64,000 bases of DNA. Source: Apostichopus japonicus. Its lineage: Eukaryota; Echinodermata; Holothuroidea; Aspidochirotida; Stichopodidae. A program made the position numbers and the translations under genes. The notes below the pieces were generated by a model. That model was not told the origin of the DNA, made no database searches, and worked only from the letters and a program-made list of their open reading frames with translations. The stretch is taken from the NCBI RefSeq assembly GCF_037975245.1, contig NC_092583.1, positions 4,561,264 through 4,625,263 of the forward strand, written 5' to 3'. Positions 1-11,690 of this stretch are shown here, piece after piece (position 1 is the first letter of the stretch; the number at the start of each line of letters is the position of its first letter).

Positions 1-2690
1 CAAATATGTAGTTTCTTGAAAATCGCGATACATGAGGGTAAACATTTTTTCCCGGGTACCCGGATACTCGACGGGTAACAGCTCTCGGGTACCCGGTTCC
101 CGATTTTTGGACCCGTGTAAACACTACTTTTTGCATAAGCTTAGTAAATTTGAGTGCATATGTAGAATGAAATAGTAGGTCATGGGGAATAATGCGTAAT
201 ATCATTTCGTCAGGCAAAACATCAAGACTGTTCCGTTTTTTCCTGTTTTCTACACATAATGTACACTACAACATACCTAACTATTGCGTTTAAGCATTCC
301 AGGCCCATTAACCCACAACAGGATTATTGAATTGTGCCTTCTTCAAATTTCAATCTACCACTCGGAAGCTAATACAGAACCCATCCTAACTAGAATTTTC
401 TTCAGCTCCAATTTTAATGTTTTTTACTGTAAGTTTCATCTTGAGGATTTTTTTTATTACAGAAGAGTTCTGAATTTTATATCTTCACCAACTGCAAACT
501 CTCTCATATTTCTTTTGAAATTTTTTCCTTTTTTTTTTATGATGATATGTAAATCTGTCTTACAAGGGTCAGTTATACAATATATTCCATATTGTACTTC
601 TGAAGTACAACATCAGTCATCACAACTTTTTTCTTAAGGATTTCGTTAAACGCTTCGATTTTTACAAGTTAACCATTTTTGAAATTATGAAAGTTGAAAG
701 CAATATATGTTGACATTTACTCCACTCACTATGAGTAAGACTCTGACAGAATGCTAAATACATATATATACCCAGCCTGTCAGTCATAGGCGCATTGCAC
801 AAGTGCTTAATACTCATAAAATCATAACTGTTTGGCGGTACTAAAGTTATTTTATTCACAGATTTTTGAATTTGCTGTAAGCATGCAGCCATCCATCCAT
901 CCATGCCTGCTTCATTTCAGACGACAGTTTCTTCGTCTTTTGACTTCATGGAGAATTTACATATCGAGTCTCTGTTAATGGCCTGGATTTAATGCATCGT
1001 GGAAGGAAGCAAAGTACATCTTGAGATTTAACCATTCCAGTCATCTACCCATATTTGATCGGATGTGGAAGCGTCAAAAAAAATTGAAATGCCTTCACAT
1101 TAATCAATGGGGCTGTCATCATTAAAGTCTGATATTTTGGCGATGAGAAAATAGCTGTAACGTGATGATGTGTTTTTGCAGGCGATACAAAGTTTTTAGG
1201 TCGAGATGTGTTGTTATGGTATGCCGCTTCAATGTCGAACATTGCAAAGTTTTACCGTTAGTAATCGCTTTTTATTAGTCTGACAAATGAAAGCAAAAGA
1301 ACGGTATATGAATGTAGAAATCTCCGTGGTGATGTTTAGAAAACCACAGCGACATAGTCGCCGGCGGTCCATGTAGGGTGTTTGACTAGGTTCGAGAAGA
1401 GGGGGCCGTGCCAATTTTAAACATTTACGTTGTTCTGAAGAGTGTCATTGCATGAGCACGCTTGAGACTCGTTTGTGGTTTGGTAATGTTTCTGTCATAT
1501 TTTACATTACCTGCATTTCGGTTCGGATTTTAGAGAATGACAGAAATACTCAAAGACAAATTTAAGACTTTAGACAGTATTCTCTAAAACAACAAGAAAG
1601 CTCGGTAGAAAGGAAGAGAGGAAGATTTGGAGGAAGTACATTGGCAAATATGCAAATAATTACCTTCGGGTTTCGAGATGGTAAAACATTCGAAAACCTA
1701 TAAGAGGTACTTAAGGGTGTACCTTCACCATCGAAAGGGTGCTTGGAGGGGTGCCTCAAGGCACAACTTATTACAACATGTCTGGTTTATGTGATATTAA
1801 TCACCTAATTGCTCAAAGAGATTAAATCTGATGTCCCATGGGAAGGTATGCACAGGGTGGTGGTATATATATAAATATATATATAGGGAAGTTTCCTTTG
1901 GGCCATCCAAACCGCTGCTGTTTCCAGTGTGAATTCTTTAAAGCCAGGTGCCTCAAGGAAACTTATCCCAGGAGTAAGAAGTTTGGTTGTTTCATCATCT
2001 GGTAGTGCCTCATTTGCATAACATTGGGAAGATGATGCATGTAAAATCATGGTTAAGTGGAGTGCTCCTCTAGAGAGTTGACTGAACCTTGATAGGAGCA
2101 GGTGCTGTCATCAGCGTCAATAATTTATTTCAATATCGGGGTCTAAGTTTTTGCAAATATTGTGAAAGTTTGTTTGTCTAAATCCTTTTGCGATATCTCT
2201 TGAATTGTTTTTTTTATCTTGTAAGAAGAGCTTTTGTGATACTTTTTTAAGCTTATGCAAGGGTTGCTGCTTCTTAAAATCAGTTGGGAACACACATAAT
2301 CTCAAGCACAGCAAAATGGGGTTGAGTCAATATTTGGCACAAAGATACCCTATGTTCCAGTGATGGTCTATATGGATTATAGCGCAGATCACAAGCATAT
2401 TAATGAGTGGGCTGAGTAGTTAGTAGGAAACCTTAAAAAAATGCAATAATTCTAATAACCATAACTTGTATCGACTTCATGTTTGGGATCATATATGGTA
2501 TGGACCATGTGAACATTTTCAGCACTGCCATTTTGATTTTCATTGAATAAATATTAAACTATTAAAGAGTAGGCTATTAAACAGAAATTTCGCTAAAATT
2601 TACTTCCAAGTTTCATGAAATGTCAAGAATCATAGATCAAAAGTTGATACAGGTCTGGTAAAATGATGTTGGTTGATGGTCCCTATAGAT
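1..2690. other. non-coding DNA, no gene recognised
   Basis: Only short chance frames are present. Positions 47-110 carry a compact GC-rich patch with four GGGTA/TACCC motifs, including two CGGGTACCCG palindromes, unlike the AT-rich surroundings; it resembles the edge of an interspersed repeat. A (TA)-rich microsatellite lies at about 1863-1886. The block is either intron 1 or upstream intergenic DNA of the catulin gene. Confidence 0.6.
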
Positions 2691-2699
2691 TATTTCTTC

Positions 2700-2976
2700 C
2701 TAAATGTCTTAAAGGAGACGGTGAGGCTATCAATATATTGCAAAGTTAGAGGAGCTTTGCCTTCATCTACCTCAAGTTGGTAATATTATGTCTTGAAGGA
2801 GACGGTGAGGCTATCATATATCGCAAAGTTAGAGGAGCTTTGCCTTCATCTACCTCAAGTTGGTAATATTATGTCTTGAAGGAGACGGTGAGGCTATCAT
2901 ATATCGCAAAGTTAGAGGAGGTTTGCCTTCATCTACCTCAAGTTGGTAAGACTATAAATGTCTTAAAGGAGACGCA
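2700..2976 (+). repeat. tandem repeat, about 84-bp unit, 3.2 copies
   Basis: Units begin TGTCTT(A/G)AAGGAGACGG at 2705, 2789, 2872 and (partial) 2959, giving spacings of 84, 83 and 87 bp. Copies differ by only a few bases, for example GAGCTTTGCC in the first two and GAGGTTTGCC in the third. The same TAAATGTCTTAAAGGAGACG string marks both the first and the last partial unit, so the array starts and stops at the same point of the unit. Confidence 0.92.
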
Positions 2977-3534
2977 AACTCACCCGTCATCTTTTGCCTG
3001 TGTGATAGAGGTTTTACTTGCGATGGACGCTTTCCCTAAACAGCTATAAGGAAGATCTTCTTCCACTTGGGAGGAATCACAGTTTTAATGTTCCTTCACA
3101 CTCAAGGCGGAAGACTTTCGTGAGCAAATTTAAATATTTATATCATTTAGTCCCATATTCAGCTTACATTGTCTTGAAAGGGTTTTCTTTACTTTGTACA
3201 ATGCTAATAAATGCTTTAAAAAAATGCTGAAAAAAAAAATTATTATGATTTTTTTAGTAATATTTATATTAATTAGTCTCAGAGTAAACACTGCTAACAT
3301 TCACCTCAGATTATATTACAAAATATGACAAGAAACACAATGGCAAAGAAAAAGGTGATATATCCTCAAAGTGGCACATATTGAATTATGGCAGTTCTTG
3401 GACATGCTTTTAAGCCCTGGTATCTCCTTGATGGGAGAGTCGCTCATGACAAAGATGTCTATCATAGTAAAGCCTTGGATAATCTTTGGCTTGTTGCTCC
3501 CTTTATAAAGCAACCATCAATCAGTAGGTCTTGG

Positions 3535-4100
3535 TTTATCACGTCTGAAAGGTAGACAATCTAGCCGATCGATGTTTGCTGCATGTACAGTATCTCACAT
3601 TGCTATTAATTTAGACGATTTTAAACATGTATTAAGTGGCATATAAAAGTTACTGAGCACTACTACTATCACATCTGAAAATTAGACGATGTATGCTTCA
3701 TGTCTCTCGAGTTACTAAGATTATAAACGTATTAAGTGGGCCTATAGAAGGGTAGGTTGCTATATATATATCTGAAAGTTTAGACAATGTTTGTTTCATG
3801 GAACTTGAGTTACTAAGATTATCAACTTATTAAAATGGCCCCCCATAGAAGGTACAGGTCATCATATCTGAAAGTTAGACGATGTTTGCTTCATGTGCCT
3901 CCAGTTTCTAAGGTGATAAACGCATTATGACATATTAAAAAGTGGCCTATATTAGGTGTCTACTGCGTACAGTATCATCACATCAGAAAGTTAAACGATA
4001 TTTGTTTAAGGTACCCCAAGACTCTAAGATGACTTTAAATGGATTAAAGTGGCCTATAAAAGGTATCTGCAATGTGAAGGTTTATGGTGTTGAAAGTTTG
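3535..4100 (+). repeat. degenerate tandem repeat, roughly 100-130 bp unit, about 5 copies
   Basis: Each unit has the core TCTGAAAGTTAGACGATGTT, then TTCATG, CTAAGATTATAAACG and ATTAAGTGGCCTATAAAAGG. Cores start near 3544, 3674, 3771, 3867 and 3983, so spacing varies from 96 to 130 bp. The copies are well diverged, so this is an old array compared with the one at 2700. Confidence 0.8.
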
Positions 4101-5395
4101 ATAGTTTCAGTGTTGCAACTGCAGTGCAGCTTACCTGTCTCTGCTTACAATCATATACTCTAGCTACTTAACATTCTGGTACCTAAATAAGGTATTGCTA
4201 TTGTTAGGCTAGACTCCTCCTCCTTCTCCTCACTGCAGGGTAATTGATGAGAGAAGTTACATTGCCATGCAACCAGCTTTGTTTATTTTACCTAAAATTA
4301 AAAGAATAAAAATATGATCAGCTTGATCGATGACATAAAAGTGCCTTGTGTCCAGCTGACTTTGTAGGGGAGAAAAAACCTTGATAATCATTAAAATGCC
4401 CCATCTTCTATGATGTAATTCCTTTTGTAATCACTATGTGAGTAAAACCGGTACTGTGGTTTTATGGAGATCATCTTCACAAGACATGATGCTTTATCTT
4501 CTGTTTATCTTCACCAGATATAATCTTTATTTTCTCGATCAGTTATTTGGTCTCTTTAAGCTCAAACAAGCAATCGTGTAAGGTGAGTGTAGTAAAAAAA
4601 AAATTGTAGATGTAAATATGTAATGTTTAAAAGCCTACAAGAATTTGATGACTTCGTAAACTGTCACCCGTGATGCCATTCCGTGTGACCTTTGACCTTG
4701 TTTGCATAAGATTACACAATGTTCTTGTATAGTGTCATGACAGCATCGGCAGATACTACGTGGAAAGTGACTGTTAAAAGTTGTTTAAAAAAAGGAAAAA
4801 TAGAAAGTTGACTTTCCTCTTATTTATGGATTAGATCACCTGTGTGCATTTGATGTAGAACAAATTCTTTCAATGAAAAATGAAACTTATCTTTAGAAAA
4901 TTTGAAATATAAATGAAGAAATCATGACTAAAACCATCACAGTTAATGGAACAAACGCAAGCTCATTAACATGTTGTAACTCAATCCATCAATCAAGTGT
5001 GTTTTGGAAGTGACAGAATACCCAGTCCTGGACACCGATTGCTCAAGTTGAACAACATGTTAACATTCTGTAGTCTAGTTAGCAAAATTTATCGGAACAT
5101 ACCGTGGATTATACCGTAGGCCTAATGCAAGATTAATCTGCCAATACGGAAAAGAATCTTTATGGACGAGAACAAAAGGGTAGATGCGAATAGAACTTTC
5201 ATAATTACTAGCTTTGTCATTTTGTCATGCATTGGCGCATACTAGAATAAATGTAGTCTGTGTAAGTTTAGTATATAATATCAATACACAGTATAGTGCA
5301 GTATATTGTAATAGGCTGTATGGGTGATTCAGCTGCAACTAGTAGTATGGTACATCAATGTATGTATTATGAGCAAAACAGGAGCTTATGTTGTC

Positions 5396-5408
5396 TGACG
5401 TCACGTGA
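5396..5408 (+). promoter_or_regulatory. overlapping CRE and E-box motif
   Basis: The 13 bases TGACGTCACGTGA combine a full palindromic CRE (TGACGTCA, 5396-5403) with an E-box (CACGTG, 5402-5407). An inverted CCAAT box (ATTGG) follows about 20 bp later. CREB/ATF and bHLH-zip factors are the known binders of these words. Function here is inference: no transcript start or CpG island is visible, and short motifs occur by chance. Confidence 0.3.
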
Positions 5409-6369
5409 TAGAGATGATTTATTTGATTGGTCTAGTTTAAATATGAATGAGAAAGGTGTGGTTTGCATGCATAATTGTTTGGGAGAACAAAACTGTCAAT
5501 TTTTATGAAAATGATTTCTCGCTAGTTAGCAAAAAGTCTATCACAGTAATCTCTCTTTCATCAATCGCAATAGCTGATATGTCAGTGACAATGGAATGCT
5601 AAAAATTCCAGATTATTAAACGGAATATTGCCCTTGAATTCTGGTCTTGATAAGGGTGTAGGAAATTCACCTTCTTTTGTCACTCTGTTTCATACATCCC
5701 AGTAGAATGATGTTCTATCTTTTATACTTTGTTGTTCAAACAAAGTTTGCATTATTTATAGTGTAAGAGCATAAAATGCTATGACAAACATTTTGTCATG
5801 CACTTCTGTTTTTAACAACACAACTGTCCTTCAAGGACATCTTACGACCTTGCCAAAATAGGCTGTCCACACAGAGAGAGATTTATCACGCTCAGTTTGA
5901 AAATAAGCATTTTGTACATGTCCTAGGGTGTATATTAACTTATATATGAATCATAGCAATGAACATCTGATAGAAATAATGGAGTGTATAAAATTAGGAC
6001 TTTTGAGGAGTTGATCAGACATGGTAAATGGAGATTGAACAGGGAGTAAACAGAATTTATTATAAGAGACAGACCTACTGTAACATTTGTGTGTCCATAA
6101 TGTTCCTGATATGAAACCTGAATTGTAGTTTGTAATGCTCCTCAGTGTAAGGGCAGCAGTGTAGTTCCAATATATATTTTCTTTGCTAACCTTTTTCAAA
6201 CCTAATCATGAGATATTTTGATCTGCTAGATTATTTCCAGAGGTTAAAGGAGAGTTACATACTTTGATAATTAAATGACTCAATGAGCCAAAAAACCTGA
6301 TTGAAGTTTGACTAAATATTGAATGTGTAGACACTTGTTTCAAGTTCTACGGTAGCCTAACTGTGGAAC

Positions 6370-6550
6370 CTGTAAACGTTGTCCAAAAGAAACGTTGCGG
6401 TCATATATGCAATTGGGATCTTTGGCGTTTCTACAGAGGGTGATGACGTATCGGTCCTAACAGTGCCATAGATACAGTTCTGGGTCCTAATGCCTGTTAT
6501 CTGTAATGTTTAAAGATCTCCAAAGATTTTATAAAATGTTGTAAACGTAT
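6370..6550 (+). repeat. interspersed repeat, copy 1 (inverse of 28840-29000)
   Basis: The stretch with TTGGCGTTTCTACAGAGGG, then TCGGTCCTAACAG and GGGTCCTAATG matches the reverse complement of the stretch at 28840-29000, which reads TTGGCGTTTCAACAGAGGG, then CCGGTCCTTACAG and GGGTCCTTATG. The two copies are diverged and in opposite orientation. Class is unknown; no terminal repeat was identified. Confidence 0.65.
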
Positions 6551-9389
6551 ATCAGTCTATTTGCTAGTAGTGAAAAAAATTTATAAAGATCTTGTCTTCA
6601 ATATTTACGAGACGAATCGCAGGTAGAAGTCCAGCATAATCCATTTTGGAAATTTGGATGAAATTTTAGTGATGCTCAATCCTTAAACCCAGTTTAGCAG
6701 ACATGATTGAAAAAACCTCAAACAAGCGCTCTGATTGGTCAACAAAGTTGCCAAACGAATGGTGGGCAACATTTCGTTGCCAAAACTAGATCTAATTATG
6801 AGTTGTAAAAAACGTATCTTAGCTCCAATTAGGGAATTATGGAATGTGCAGGTAGTTTGCGTAGAAGTTCCCTTCAGAGATTCCTGGATGGAATTCTGAG
6901 TGATTTCAGAGATTGCAACTTGTCAAGTTTTTGTAGAACTAGAAAGGACTGATATGATAGCGCCCTCTGCCGGCTTGGGGTGTGGCTGGAGATCCCCACC
7001 GTACTGTGCCTGTACAGAGTAAGCGTGTTAATAACCTATATGCACACAATGCATGAAGTTATGAGTAACAATAACGTGACTCTGAGCTAGGCAAACTGCT
7101 GCGTAAATTAATATTTCCGTTCAACACGCATTCAGTACATTATATATCTAGATACCTCATTGTGATGTTTATTGTCTGTCGTCATCGGGCAGTCATCATC
7201 TCAAAAGAGAAATTGAAGACGTAACTCCCGTGGATTTTTTTGTTAGGTATTAATTGACTACGATCTCTTGATCGCAAATGGTTATATCTCTCCATAAACC
7301 ATTATCTCTAACGGAGATCTATACTAATTACTTTGAAAGTTTTCTTTTCAATACCGTTCTTTGTAGCCGCCTGTTACATGCACATCGGGTATACATAATA
7401 TCTCAGTCGTATCAAAGTCTCTTTGTCACGATGGAAACATGAGCCGTTGTTACCGAAAGGTTATTACAAAGTGTTGTAAGATGAAATATGGATTCCAAAT
7501 TTTGATGATGTGTATTTTTTTTTGGGGGGGGGGGGTTCTGGCGGTTTTTATTTCAATCATATGTTTGATTAAGACATATATATATGTACAAGCTTGTTTT
7601 TCATATATGTTGGATGCGGCCTTGATTATCAGCCAGAGAGATATATGGGGGGTGTATTGACAGCCAGTGGAAAGTAATCAATATTTTTTTTTTAACATTA
7701 ACACGAGATGTAACCTTGTTAACATCAACAATTAAGAGAATGTAAATGTGTCAAATAACTGTTAACACTGTTATGCAACTTCGCAGGTTTTGTGAGTACG
7801 GGATGCACATGCAGGGAGGGGGGGTGGGGGGGAGGTTGGAGGAGGGTGTAGTTCGGTTGGATGGGTTGATGAAGAGATCATGTAAAGCACAATTACTTGG
7901 TTTGGTTACTGTTGTCAGCACTCTTTCGTACATACATGTTTCAAGAGCTTAAGAAGACGTTGTGTGTAAAAGATAGTGATAACCTGTATGAACAAAGGAA
8001 AGGCACTCTAGATCTGGCTACAGTACAGTAGGCAAGAAATCTTAACTATATCTTGAGAGGAGAAATGCTCAGTCCAAAAGAAATCTCCAATGTGAAAATA
8101 TGCAAGTGTATGTAGCTAAAATGTTTAACTTCTGCTTAGAATATAGGTTGCTATCTAAACATTGGTAGATCAGAAAGTAGGTAATTTCCTGTTAATGGGA
8201 CAGGGAAGTGGGGGAGGGGGTGGGGAGGCGGATGGGGAGGGGATGGGATGGGGAGGGGGGCACAATAAATAACTTCCCAATGTAGTAGGATAGGTAGATG
8301 GAAGCATGCATAAGTAGAATGGTAATGTTAGTTGTAGTCGCAAGTAAAACCCAATCCATTTAGTTTGGGGGATTTTACAAGTTTATACAGTCAGCATAAT
8401 TAGCTTCACATTCAATTATCAGGTATTTTCTATAATGAAAAAAGTCCAGTTTGGGTTCAATACTTAATTATAAGGTATTTTTAAGAAACAGAAAAGTCCA
8501 GTTTGGGGTCACTGTTTCTGTCTGTCAATTCATTATAAAAGTCATGTTCAGTTGTGTCACATCTTAAGTTTACACACCATTTCACCGACAAAGTGCACTT
8601 TTCTTAATATGCCAATAATTCTTCCCTTTCTTTATATCTTTCTGGTTTTTTTGTTGTTGTGTCATTTTCATGTAAATTAATGTAATGCACTCACACTAAA
8701 AGACAGATCTATAAAAGTCAATACAAGACGGTTCTAAATGAGAGTTTAATATAGCTCGGCATGATTCGTGAATGCACCAGCTATTTATAGCTATTTTATC
8801 AGCATCTTGAACAATTAAATAGATCATTCATTCTCGTTTATGATGAGGGCACTTGGACTTTTGTGAGTCGGAAACAATTTTATTTTCATGTAATTACATG
8901 CTTGTACATGCGGTCATGTACTGCACATGTTAAATCAAAAAATAATATTTAATGGGCATGTATGTATACATATGCATGTATGTAGTATTATAATATTTAA
9001 TTTATAGTATTATTATATTTAAATGATGTCTGTGCATTTATGTATGTTTGTTTGTATGGCATTAACAGTTTCATGAGCACTGTAAGCTCAATAAGTAGGC
9101 TACAATGAACATTTTACAAATTTCATCACTTTTGTGTTCTTCAGAAACATGATGAACATGATTAAAGTAAGAACATACCAAATCTGAAGATATTGAAACA
9201 ATAACAATACTTACTTTGTTCAAGGGGGGGGGAGGGGGAGGGGGAGGTTATAGGGAGAAAAACCAAAAACAAATGAAAAGAGTATAACAACAATGCATGA
9301 ACCAAACAAACAACAAGCTTGATTGTTGTCTCCTTCTTGTAAAGCTATTCTTAGTCACCGATACAGTTTTTGTCACCTAACCAGTTTTT

Positions 9390-11690
9390 GGTTCCTTGCT
9401 TTAGCAAAAGGAACCTATGCAGTCAGGTTGGCGTGTGTGTGTATGTATGTATGTATGTATGTATGTATGTATGTATGTGTGTATGTGCGTGTGTGTGTCT
9501 GTGACACTTGCTTGGGTACGCTCTATCTCAATAAGGGAATGTTGGATTGAGGCCAAACTTGGACTATAGATCCGCCATATGGAGAAGGTGTGCCCTATTG
9601 TTTCTGGTGCCCACAAAGGTCACCAAAGGTCAGTTATGGTCCAAAAACCGAAAATATTAAAACTGCAATAACTCCCAGTGCCAATGTGTGACAAGATTGA
9701 TATTTTGGGACAAGTTGTGAACTGGTTAGGGGAGCATTTTCAAACTTAACGGTCATGTGATCCGAGGTCACCAAAGGTCAATTAATGATAAAAAACTAGT
9801 ATTTTTGCGATAACTTGAGAACGAAATGTCCGTTAGGGTTGGGAGTTGCTTCAATGTTATCCAATTGTCGACCCGCATCTGGGTGACCCTTGACCTCAAT
9901 TTGACCTCTGGTGACCTTTACGTGTTTTTGGGGATTTTTACAGTTTCGATGCTATTTTCAGATGTCAAAGGTACCTTCTGATCATAAATGTCAATAGGTT
10001 GACCCCGTGTGACCTTTATGTGCGAAGTTATATGGGGTCAAAGTTTTTCGGTCGGAGTTAGGATGGTGGTACAGACTTGTCGTTTTGTTTTTTGGAATCA
10101 GGAGATTAAACTACATCTGAAATCAAGGTCAAAAGGTCAAAGGTCACATTAGAAAAAATGTGCTTATTTTGGGAGGAAACGAGCAAAAAAGGAAATGTTT
10201 GGTTTTGATGCTAGATTTGGATATCAAAGGTACCTTCCGATCAAAAATGTCAATTGGTTGACACCCGTGTGACCTTCGTGTGCGAAGTTATACGAGGTCA
10301 AAGTTAATTTTCAGACATTTAATGCAACAACTCCCAGTTCCAAGGTGTGACATGGTTGATATTTTTGGACAAGTTGCAAATGGTATAGGGAAATATTTTC
10401 AAACTTAACGGTCATGTGATCCGAGGTCACCAAAGGTCAATTAATGTTAAAAAACTAGTATTTTGGGGGCAGAAAAAGGGCAAAGAAAAAATGTTTGAAT
10501 TTTTATAGTTTGATGCTCTAATTTAGGTCTCATCAATCAAAAATGTCAATAAGTTGACCCAAGGTGACCTTTGTATGTTAAGTTATATGAGGTCAAAGTT
10601 AATTTTCAGACATTTAATGCAATAACTCCCAGTTCCAAGTTGTGACAAGGTTGATATTTTTGGAGTAGTTGCAAATGGTATAGGGGAATATTTTCAAACT
10701 TAAGGGTCATGTGATCCGAGGTCACCAAAGGTCAATTAATGATAAAAAACTAGTATTTTTGCGATAACTTGAGAACAAATTGTCCGTTAGGGTTGGGAGT
10801 TGCTTCAATGTAATCCAATTGTCGACCCGCATCTGGGTGACCCTTGACCTCAATTTGACCTCTGGTGATCTTTTCGTGTTTTGTGGATTTTTACAGTTTC
10901 GATGCTATTTTCAGATGTTAAAGGTACCTTCTGATCATAAATGTCAACGGGTTGACCCCCATGTGACCTTCGTGTGTGAAGTTATATGAGGTCAAAGTTA
11001 ATTTTCACACATTTAATGCAATAACTCCCAGTGCCAAGGTGTGACAATGTTTATTTTTTTGGATAAGTTGCAAATGGTATAGGGGAATATTTTCAAACTT
11101 AACGGTCATGTGGTCCAACGTCACCAAAGGTCAGCTAATGTTAAAAAAGTAGTATTTTGGGGGGAGAAAATGGGCAAAGAAAAAATGTTTGAATTTTTAC
11201 AGTCATGCTCTATTTAGGTCTCACCGATCAAAAATGTCAATAGGTTGACCTTCGGGTGACCTTTGTGTGTGAAGTTATGTTTACAAGTTCAAAGTTAATT
11301 TTTTTTAATTTAATGCAATTAAATCTCAATGCCAAGGTGTGACATGGTTGATATTTTGGGACAAGTTGTGAACGGGGTGGTGGAACATTTTGAAACTTAA
11401 AGGTCATGTCATCTGAGGTCACCAATGTTATCATATCTGTTGACACGCTTGTAGGTCTCTTATATTTCTTACATTTTCGACGCCATATTTAGATCTCAAA
11501 AGTGCCTTTTGATCCAAAATCCGATCACATTTTGTGATCACAAAAGTTTTGGCTATAGTGTTGGTTACTTTATGGGAACATGTAGGACCACAATTACTTG
11601 GACTATTTGAGCCCAATCTTGCTTGATAATATTATGTGTATTGTCATATACCCCAAGCAAGGAACCACAGTTCCCTTGGGCTCTTGTTTA
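9390..11690 (+). repeat. composite AGGTCA-rich repeat element with inverted ends
   Basis: The element is about 2.3 kb. Its left end is a hairpin (GGTTCCTT at 9390-9397 facing AAGGAACC at 9408-9415). Its right end carries AAGCAAGGAACC at 11655-11666, the inverse of the left GGTTCCTTGCTT, followed by GTTCCCTTGGGCTCTTGT. Inside are a GTAT microsatellite and a complex array: the block with ATAACTCCCAGT, GTGTGACA and AGGTCACCAAAGGTCAATTA recurs near 9662, 10321, 10617, 11013 and (weakly) 11322, and a longer period near 950 bp links 9769 with 10719. About thirty perfect AGGTCA or TGACCT hexamers are present. No protein is encoded. It is probably a non-autonomous repeat of unknown class. Confidence 0.75.
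9432..9502 (+). repeat. GTAT/GT microsatellite
   Basis: A run of GTGTGTGTAT followed by about eight GTAT units and a further mixed GT stretch. Open frames read through it on both strands (YVCM- and YIHT-type peptides) are artefacts of the repeat. It lies inside the left part of the composite repeat element. Confidence 0.95.

Larger units (their letters stand above)
4101..9389. other. non-coding DNA with poly-G tracts
   Basis: No gene is recognised. Visible items are a 12-base G run at 7524-7535 following a T run, a G-rich stretch at 7814-7834, a longer G-rich block at 8201-8262 made of repeated GGGGA/GGGGT words, and palindromic CATGTA/TACATG runs at about 8880-8990. A CRE/E-box composite at 5396-5408 and an interspersed repeat at 6370-6550 are listed separately. 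Confidence 0.6.
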
